From Alistipes dispar (lineage in GTDB: Bacteria > Bacteroidota > Bacteroidia > Bacteroidales > Rikenellaceae), in NCBI RefSeq assembly GCF_006542685.1, contig NZ_AP019736.1, positions 2,778,001-2,842,000 of the forward strand: 64,000 nucleotides of DNA, given 5' to 3'. The translations under genes and the position numbers were made by a program. Shown here piece by piece: positions 58,897 to 64,000 of this stretch (position 1 is the stretch's first letter; every line of letters starts with the position of its first letter). The notes under the pieces are model-generated. The model was given only the letters and a program-made list of their open reading frames with translations. It searched no databases and had not been told where the DNA came from.

Positions 58897-60081
58897 TATA
58901 TACACGGATGGATCGGAGCTGTAGATAGGCCGAGCGATCTCGAAGATAATAATATAATCAGCATTATCGCCAGAGGTAAGTTGGCGCAAGAAGATATTCT
59001 CTCTTCGTATAACGAGGGCGGGATATACGCATCGTATTTGATCGGAGAGATATATGCAGATTTTTTAGATCTCGATGATGAGCGAGATATATCGACTAGC
59101 AATCGCCAACAATATATTGAAGACGACGAACGCTATCGATTGTTGATTGCACATGTATCAGTATTATTGAAAGAGATCAAAAACAAATGGACGGATTTAC
59201 GAAAAGAGCATGCGACTCAAAGAATTCTAACGGATAATCCGGCTATTAAAGAGTGGTACGACAATCTTAAAAGCAATACGAAGAAATATGCAAAAAAACT
59301 TTTCTCTACGATCGAAAGTATGCATTTCGACAAAGGGGAGGAAAACAAAAAAGAGTTGTTGAAATACGGTATATTGGCATTCGAGCGCTTAAAAGTCGCG
59401 GAAAAATTAGACTTCATCGAAGACGAAGGCATAGAAGATATCGTGAAGTACGGAGAGATTTTCTCAGATCTGCAAGATATCGAAGCTACTTTGTATTGGG
59501 AAATAGCGAACGAACGAGTAAAAGTTATTCGCCAATTGGCGGAATCGTGCGATAGTAACGCCAAAGAACGAGTTTTACAAAAGCATATATTCGATAATCT
59601 ATGGTTGCTTAATCCCGCGTGGGAAAGAGCAACGAAAGGATCGGAGCGATTCGAAGAAAAAGTTGCGACTGAATTCGGCAAAGTAACGAACTCCTTGACA
59701 GAAGAAGAAAAGAAAGGTCGCTTCGACATTCGTTATCGAAGTTCCGCCGGTAAACATATTATTATCGAACTCAAACGATACATTCCTACTTATAAGGTAG
59801 ATATATACGACTTGCATAGGCAGATCGATAAATACAAATCGGCTCTTCGTAAATGCCTGCGAGACATAGGCAAAGAAAATGAACCGATCGAAGCGATTTG
59901 TATAATCGGAGATAAAGTTTTGAACGATATGACCATATCGGAAGCAAATGAAAAAATGAAAGGAGACGGTCGCATATTATCGTACGACTTGGTTATCAAC
60001 GACTCTTTAGAAAGTTATCAAGAATATCTGGACTCGCAAAAAGAGGTCGGCAAATTGAAAGAGCTTATCAATAAAATATAA
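58897..60081 (+). pseudogene. C-terminal part of a BbrUII/HgiDII-like restriction endonuclease
   Basis: An open frame of about 390 codons without a start of its own (first TTG 58981). It begins GWIGAVDRPSDLEDN and SIIARGKLAQEDILSSYNEG, the end of an N-terminal Hsp90-like ATPase module in this family. A helical middle follows, then a PD-(D/E)XK core: GRFDIRYRSSAGKHIIIELK. The ATPase N terminus is lost at the same point at which the methyltransferase ends, so one deletion joined the two genes out of frame. A fragment may still be expressed from an internal start. Family assignment is from memory of this ATPase-nuclease layout. Confidence 0.6.
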
Positions 60082-60109
60082 ATTTCTTTCCCTTATCGTA
60101 TATACGTAT

Positions 60110-60149
60110 ATTCCGGCTTGGCGATACTGTCGTTTGGCCGGAATTTTAT
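60110..60149 (+). terminator. Hairpin after the restriction gene
   Basis: ATTCCGGC pairs with GCCGGAAT around a 19-base loop, followed by TTTTATTAT, 28 bases past the stop. Confidence 0.5.
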
Positions 60150-60449
60150 TATACGAATAACCGCAACTGCCGTAATTAGATATTTTCTTGATTGCAAGCA
60201 GTGATATTCCTACTCTAATTAACATGCGACTGTGAGCCCCCCCGCTAAAGACGAATCGACGATTTTGCCAATATCCGTCTCGTCTTTCAGCATCTTGTAC
60301 ACATAATCCGAATTCTCGATATTGAGTCCCACAAGAAATCGAGAGTTTCTCGAAAGTCGCCAAATCATGGAACAATCCGATGGTTTACCCGAAAATCAAT
60401 CCTTCGTTATCCAGCTCGTTCAATATGTCTTGCGTAATCAATCGGAAGT
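60150..60449. other. Gene-free stretch before hipT
   Basis: About 300 bases downstream of both neighbouring genes. Leftward, fragments such as SDYVYKMLKDETDIGKIVD and QDILNELDNEGLIFG look like coding debris from an unidentified protein, but no frame holds. Confidence 0.35.
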
Positions 60450-61448
60450 TTATCTATCTCTCCTCAACCGGTTCAACCGTTCCTGGTACGACCGTTTGTA
60501 CATCCGTTTGACTCTCTCGTCGAGGAAAGAGCGATCGGTCAGCGCATAGACCTCCGGTTGCTCCTGCACGAACAGATCAAGTATCTCCGTCATCTTCTTC
60601 GGCAATACGCCGATTCGTCGTCCGAAGGTCTCGAAATCGGCTCGGCAAGGGTGACCCGTTCGTGTATAGACATCGGAATATTCCGCTTCGGGAATCAGAC
60701 CGCCTTGCAGTGCGAAATCCTCGTCCACGACATGAATCGAAGTGTTCAACAAGTCATAAGCCGGAGCGAGCAGATAATCCCCGCCGGGTGTCTGTTGCAA
60801 CGAGAAGTTCTTCAGATGTGCATCGCCGTTGGCGAAGAGATAATTGAAAATAACGAACGCGAAAAAGCGACTCATTTGTACCTGCCATGCCGAGACGTTG
60901 GTTTTGAGTAGTGCGGCGGCATCCTCGTAGCTCCCCGTATATTTGAAATCCCGCCCGTGTGTCGCACTCGTTTTATGCGCCAGCGACGAGAAATCCTCCT
61001 GTTTGATCTTGTTCTCGTTAGTATCGTAGTCGAAACGCCGGGTAATGTAGGCCGGCTCACCGTTCTTGAAGAAGACCAACCCGTTCTCCGCCGTCGGAAT
61101 CTTATAGACCTGTCGGGCGATCTGCATCGTCAAATGCTCGTTGGCAGGTATCTGATCGCGGAATCGCAGGTGCTTGTAGGCAGGTGCGGGCTTGATGATG
61201 TAGTGCCCCTGGCCACCGGCGGGAGTGAGCACGACCTTTCCATCGGCAATGATCGCCGACAGTTTCTCCTGCACGCCCGATACAGAGAGCTGGTTGATGT
61301 TCTCCGCCATATCCGCGCTGTCCGCATCATAGTCGAAATCGAGCTGCGGGCCGACGCGCTTTCCGTCGAACAACCGCCGCGTACACGACGGACAATATCT
61401 ATCGAATCCTTCGGCCAGATGGCCGGGACAAACCGTCAATGCTTTCAT
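60450..61448 (-). CDS. hipT: HipT-like kinase toxin (HipA C-terminal domain)
   Basis: A 332-residue Ser/Thr kinase of the HipA superfamily lacking the N-terminal subdomain. It has an N-terminal zinc-ribbon-like CPGHLAEGFDRYCPSC, the Gly-rich/autophosphorylation loop INQLSVSGVQEKLSA, ATP-site GHYIIKPAPAYKHL, catalytic loop LFANGDAHLKNFSL and Mg-binding LAPAYDLLNT. HipA toxins phosphorylate glutamyl-tRNA synthetase or, for HipT, tryptophanyl-tRNA synthetase; the target here is unknown. Its ATG overlaps the hipS stop by four bases, giving the tripartite order hipB-hipS-hipT. Intact, with all kinase motifs. Confidence 0.85.
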   Translation of the reverse strand: MKALTVCPGHLAEGFDRYCPSCTRRLFDGKRVGPQLDFDYDADSADMAENINQLSVSGVQEKLSAIIADGKVVLTPAGGQGHYIIKPAPAYKHLRFRDQIPANEHLTMQIARQVYKIPTAENGLVFFKNGEPAYITRRFDYDTNENKIKQEDFSSLAHKTSATHGRDFKYTGSYEDAAALLKTNVSAWQVQMSRFFAFVIFNYLFANGDAHLKNFSLQQTPGGDYLLAPAYDLLNTSIHVVDEDFALQGGLIPEAEYSDVYTRTGHPCRADFETFGRRIGVLPKKMTEILDLFVQEQPEVYALTDRSFLDERVKRMYKRSYQERLNRLRRDR

Positions 61449-61765
61449 ATTTTCTTTACAGTTATGGCGCCGATGGTGTCGGTATGTGCCGTTGCCAGCA
61501 ACAGCCCGAATGCGTCGTCCTCATCGATTTTGAGCGTGCGGCACTGGTAGGCCTTGTTCGCGCCCTCGGCGAGCATGTTGTAGAAAAATGGGAAGAGCGT
61601 ACCCGACGTGAACTCCTTTCCGCTTTTCGGGAACGACAGAGAAATGGCAGTCTGCTTGTCGTCGGCCAAAAACACATCGTCGTAACGAAAACGATACGTC
61701 CCTTCGTCGGTCTCTGTCAGTACGCCGGCCAATACGCCGTCACTGTATATCTCTGCTTGTCTCAT
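61445..61765 (-). CDS. hipS: HipS-like protein (HipA N-terminal subdomain)
   Basis: A 106-residue protein equal to the N-terminal 1 domain of HipA (Couple_hipA-like): YSDGVLAGVLTETDEGTYRF, QTAISLSFPKSGKEF and LFPFFYNMLAEGANK. In HipBST systems this free domain acts as the antitoxin. It overlaps hipB by four bases at its start and hipT by four at its end, so the three are translated together. Assignment is from layout and motif; which of HipB or HipS neutralises the toxin cannot be told from sequence. Confidence 0.82.
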   Translation of the reverse strand: MRQAEIYSDGVLAGVLTETDEGTYRFRYDDVFLADDKQTAISLSFPKSGKEFTSGTLFPFFYNMLAEGANKAYQCRTLKIDEDDAFGLLLATAHTDTIGAITVKKI

Positions 61766-61962
61766 TTAACAGTCTCTTTTACTTTCAACAACAATTCCAG
61801 ACCGAGTATTTCGGCGATCTTCGAGAGCGTAGCTACGGAAGGATTTCCATTTCCTACCTCGATACTCTTGATAATGCGCAGGCTCAACCCTGTATAGTCG
61901 GCCAAATCCTGCTGGGTAAGCCCCAACAAAAAGCGCCGTTCCTTGATTATCGAATAGTCCAT
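61762..61962 (-). CDS. hipB: HipB-like XRE regulator
   Basis: A 66-residue Cro/C1-type helix-turn-helix protein (KERRFLLGLTQQDLADYTGL, RIIKSIEVGNGNPSVATLSK). It binds operators to repress its own operon and helps to hold the toxin, as known for HipB. It opens the hipB-hipS-hipT operon. Upstream lie a TATATTTG box and two AGTGCAATA repeats that are probable operators. Confidence 0.85.
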   Translation of the reverse strand: MDYSIIKERRFLLGLTQQDLADYTGLSLRIIKSIEVGNGNPSVATLSKIAEILGLELLLKVKETVK

Positions 61963-61965
61963 GAG

Positions 61966-62039
61966 TGCAATATATTGCCTTTTTCTTGCAAATATAATAA
62001 AAATCCCTATACAAGCAATTAAAAGTGCAATAAATTACC
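61966..62039 (-). promoter_or_regulatory. hipBST promoter and operator repeats
   Basis: The leftward -7 box TATATTTG is at 61990-61997. AGTGCAATA occurs at about 61966 and again near 62026, flanking the promoter, as expected for a self-repressed XRE operon. Confidence 0.5.
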
Positions 62040-62228
62040 CGATAGAATAACATGAGTAGACTTTGAGTTAACCGAGTTAAGTGTTTTTCGGTAAACTTGT
62101 TTTATAGAACAGTAATCTTATATCGTCTGAGATATATTTCTGCTAAAAATGCTTAACTCCATTAATTCTCAATAAGATGAATCGGCGAACGCTTTGAAAA
62201 GCCGATAATTTTCGTTACCTTTATGGTG

Positions 62229-62819
62229 ATGAAAACGATACTTTATATACACGGTCTATCCTCGTCGGGCGCATCGGGAACGGCGAGGCATTTACAGACT
62301 CTATTACCCGATATGCGGGTCATCGCACCCGATCTGCCGATCGACCCCGACGAGGCGCTCACGATGTTGCAGAGGCTGGTTACGAGAGAATGTCCCGATA
62401 TCGTGATCGGCACTTCGATGGGCGGCATGTTCGCCCAACAACTCTATGATTGTAGAAAGATTCTCGTGAACCCCGCATTCCATGTCTCGCGCACCATGCG
62501 ACGACAGATCGGCGAATGTCCGTTCCTAAATCCCCGCAAGGACGGTGCGACGAGTTATACGACGATGCCCGAACTTTGCGACCGATACGAAGCGATGGAA
62601 CATCGTCAGTTCGACGGCATGACCGACGAAGCCGTCACGAGGACCTGGGCGATGTTCGGCGATCGCGATACGACGGTAAATTGCAGGGAGGAGTATTTGC
62701 AACGCTATCGCAATTTCGCGACATTCGACGGGGAACACCGATTGCGGTTGGAAGACATCCGCGATGTCGTCGTGCCGCTCATAAGACAAATAGAGTTAGA
62801 CGAACATCTGACTGAATAA
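62229..62819 (+). CDS. YqiA/YcfP-like alpha/beta-hydrolase
   Basis: A 196-residue esterase-like protein. It begins MKTILYIHGLSSSGASGTA (oxyanion HG), with nucleophile elbow DIVIGTSMGGMFAQQLY, then AMFGDRDTTVN (acid) and FDGEHRLRLEDI (His), so the catalytic triad is complete. The YqiA/UPF0227 family is thought to hydrolyse small esters. ATG at 62229 is chosen over ATG 62223 because a TACCTTT box runs directly into the latter. It is the last gene of the island and has no visible link to hipBST; function inside the element is unknown. Confidence 0.75.
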   Translation: MKTILYIHGLSSSGASGTARHLQTLLPDMRVIAPDLPIDPDEALTMLQRLVTRECPDIVIGTSMGGMFAQQLYDCRKILVNPAFHVSRTMRRQIGECPFLNPRKDGATSYTTMPELCDRYEAMEHRQFDGMTDEAVTRTWAMFGDRDTTVNCREEYLQRYRNFATFDGEHRLRLEDIRDVVVPLIRQIELDEHLTE

Positions 62820-62871
62820 TCTAAAAAATAACAATTTAGTTTAACCGGCGAACGACAGTCGCCACTTGGCG

Positions 62872-62891
62872 TGTTTTACAAAATGTTTTAC
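62872..62891 (+). promoter_or_regulatory. Probable integrase arm-type sites, right end
   Basis: TGTTTTAC at 62872 and 62884, spaced 12 bases as at the left end, with GTTTAACC at 62839. They lie 60-110 bases inside the right repeat. Confidence 0.45.
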
Positions 62892-62952
62892 AAACACTGA
62901 AAATTCGGTCGTAATGGACTGCTAATTATCTCGGAATGGGATCTCAAACGTT

Positions 62953-63012
62953 GTAGAGCGCAACCTTGCCAAGGTTGAGGTCGCGGGTCCGAGTCCCGTT
63001 TTCCGCTCTCGA
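62953..63012 (+). repeat. Right attachment repeat (attR)
   Basis: Exact copy of 43261-43320: the tRNA-Gly(GCC) 3' end from the end of the D arm onward plus five bases. Without the 5' part it is not a functional tRNA. Flanks differ on both sides, fixing the repeat at 60 bases. Confidence 0.92.
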
Positions 63013-63040
63013 GACCTTTGAAAGAAAAGGCGACAAGAAG

Positions 63041-63079
63041 AAAGAAACCTTATGTATCAATGATATGTAAGGTTTCTTT
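63041..63079 (+). terminator. Chromosomal terminator formerly behind tRNA-Gly(GCC)
   Basis: Perfect 12-bp outer stem AAAGAAACCTTA/TAAGGTTTCTTT with an extended partly paired loop, 29 bases after the right repeat. It would have terminated the tRNA before the island came in. From 63080 to 63391 there is no gene, only the promoter below. Confidence 0.7.
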
Positions 63080-63328
63080 CGTTTTCGGAACCTGCGGGAA
63101 ATGCATTCGGAAGCAGGTCCATACGAGTGCGATTCGTGTCCCATCCGGCCCGGACCGAACCGACCCAACGGCCGCAATCGTTCGGTCCTCATTCCCCAAA
63201 ATCCGGCACAACCGGTCTCCGGATAAGACGTACCATCCGGAAACCGGATGCACACGACGTCGCCAAAAAACCGTAAAAATGGTATAAATTCCCCTCATAC
63301 GGTTAGGTCCGGTTCCGGTACGATACGC

Positions 63329-63336
63329 TACCTTTG
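63329..63336 (+). promoter_or_regulatory. -7 promoter box for the monooxygenase-like gene
   Basis: TACCTTTG lies 55 bases before the ATG at 63392. Confidence 0.6.
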
Positions 63337-63391
63337 TTCCCGACAAAGAACAGAAACGACGGACAGAAACTGTCCGGAAAACGGAACGACT

Positions 63392-63817
63392 ATGACAAGA
63401 ATCATTTCAAGCATCGCGCTTCTTTCCGTTCTGCTGTCGTGCGGCACGGGAGAGGCGAAACGGCCGGGCATGTGCGCCAAAGAACCGATGGCTCCCGACG
63501 GCATCGTGCGGCTGTCGAAAATCGAGGTTTATCCGCAGTATCTCGACGAGTACGTAAAACACGCGGCCGAAGTGGGCGAGGTCTCCCTGCGCACCGAACC
63601 GGGCGTGCTGACCATGTATGCCGTGCAGGAAAGGGAGGCTCCCTGCCGCATCACCATTCTCGAAACCTACGCAAGCCGTGCGGCCTACGACAGACATATC
63701 GACTCGGAACACTTCCGGAAATACAAGCAGGAAACGCTGCACATGATCGAATCGCTGGAGCTGTCCGACCAGTTGCCGCTCAATCCGGCGAACCGAATCG
63801 ACAACTTCATGCAATAA
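63392..63817 (+). CDS. Secreted antibiotic-biosynthesis-monooxygenase-like protein
   Basis: A 141-residue lipoprotein-like protein: signal MTRIISSIALLSVLLSCGTG with a lipobox Cys at residue 17. The remainder is a single ferredoxin-like ABM domain (RLSKIEVYPQYLDEYVKHA, EPGVLTMYAVQER, ILETYASRAAYDRHIDSEHF). ABM-domain proteins include quinol oxygenases and heme-type monooxygenases; no specific activity is readable. It is followed after 11 bases by a carboxymuconolactone-decarboxylase-like gene, so both form one operon for a periplasmic redox or detoxification function, which is inference. Confidence 0.8.
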   Translation: MTRIISSIALLSVLLSCGTGEAKRPGMCAKEPMAPDGIVRLSKIEVYPQYLDEYVKHAAEVGEVSLRTEPGVLTMYAVQEREAPCRITILETYASRAAYDRHIDSEHFRKYKQETLHMIESLELSDQLPLNPANRIDNFMQ

Positions 63818-63828
63818 ACGCAACCGCC

Positions 63829-64000
63829 ATGAACAGGATTCTTTTCATTTCACTATTCAGCATTCTTACACTCAACGTTATGGCACAGGAAAAAATCGTA
63901 CAGACGGCCGGGCGCGATCAGCTCGGCGATTTCGCGCCCAAATTCGCGGAACTCAACGACGACGTGCTCTTCGGCCAGGTGTGGAGCCGCACCGACCGCC
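63829..64000 (+). CDS. Carboxymuconolactone decarboxylase-like secreted protein (5' part)
   Basis: Only the first 57 codons lie in the window. MNRILFISLFSILTLNVMAQ is a signal peptide cleaved near MAQ. The mature start (DFAPKFAELNDDVLFGQVWS) is the typical N terminus of the carboxymuconolactone decarboxylase/AhpD-like family. The catalytic region is outside the window. It lies 11 bases after the ABM-like gene. Confidence 0.75.
   Translation, partial: MNRILFISLFSILTLNVMAQEKIVQTAGRDQLGDFAPKFAELNDDVLFGQVWSRTDR

Larger units (their letters stand above)
43261..63012. mobile_element. 19.7-kb integrated island at tRNA-Gly(GCC)
   Basis: Bounded by a perfect 60-bp direct repeat of the tRNA 3' end, with a tyrosine integrase gene beginning 175 bases inside the left end, and repeated TGTTTTAC sites near both ends. 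It contains a degraded Mob gene and an oriT-like site, so it was an integrative mobilizable element. Cargo is anti-phage-like or nucleic-acid-acting: SIR2-like protein, helicase/methyltransferase operon, restriction-modification remains with Vsr, HipBST. Much of 44.8-54.9 kb is far more AT-rich than the chromosome. Confidence 0.88.

Noticed and set aside
62953..63012. Second tRNA-Gly(GCC)
   Set aside because: Only the 3' part is present; the acceptor 5' strand and most of the D arm are missing, so it is the attachment repeat.

Overview
The window looks like Bacteroidota chromosome, most likely an Alistipes-like gut Rikenellaceae. The core genes are GC-rich. Nearly every core gene is preceded by the Bacteroidota -7 box TAnnTTTG, and the gene content fits: Rho with a large insertion, paired sensor and outer-membrane barrel genes, an HMA-AraC regulator, a PIF1-like helicase with HRDC, and LuxC-like reductase. 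Genus assignment is inference.

Layout. 1-7483 is core: pheT (cut by the window edge), an EamA permease and lysA leftward; lepA and an acyl-CoA synthetase rightward; then tRNA-Gly(CCC). 7484-22700 is accessory and scarred. A wrecked integrase is fused to an RHS fragment; two converging RHS tail modules each carry a JAB-like C-terminal domain and a secreted immunity candidate. A leftward cassette follows (WYL-HAD regulator, zinc-ribbon protein, PD-(D/E)XK-like protein, beta-CASP metallo-hydrolase, WG-repeat protein, AAA+ ATPase), and then a dead mobilizable element (Mob, oriT-like palindrome, integrase). 23046-43242 is mostly core: PIF1-like helicase, Mpi-like serine recombinase, copper ATPase and regulator, S1/P1 nuclease, rho, GNAT-nitrilase, TPR-HTH sensor and barrel protein, tRNA-Leu, miaA, GH18, LuxC-like reductase, nitroreductase.

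43261-63012 is a clearly bounded 19.7-kb island inserted in tRNA-Gly(GCC), flanked by a perfect 60-bp direct repeat of the tRNA 3' end, with the integrase next to the tRNA. It carries a lone SIR2-like protein and an AT-rich tightly packed leftward operon (SAM methyltransferase-like, SF1 helicase, unknown 657-residue protein, small protein, DUF1848-like protein, broken Schlafen/AlbA-type protein). It also holds a decayed Mob/primase/oriT-like segment, a ruined type II restriction-modification system with an intact Vsr, and a tripartite HipBST toxin-antitoxin. The chromosome resumes at 63013 with a terminator, a secreted monooxygenase-like protein and a carboxymuconolactone decarboxylase-like protein.

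The two best candidates for undescribed systems are the 54960-to-47943 operon in the tRNA island and the 19517-to-12837 cassette. Both are dense same-strand gene sets with nucleic-acid-acting domains inside mobile or scarred DNA. Their function is inferred only from domains and context.
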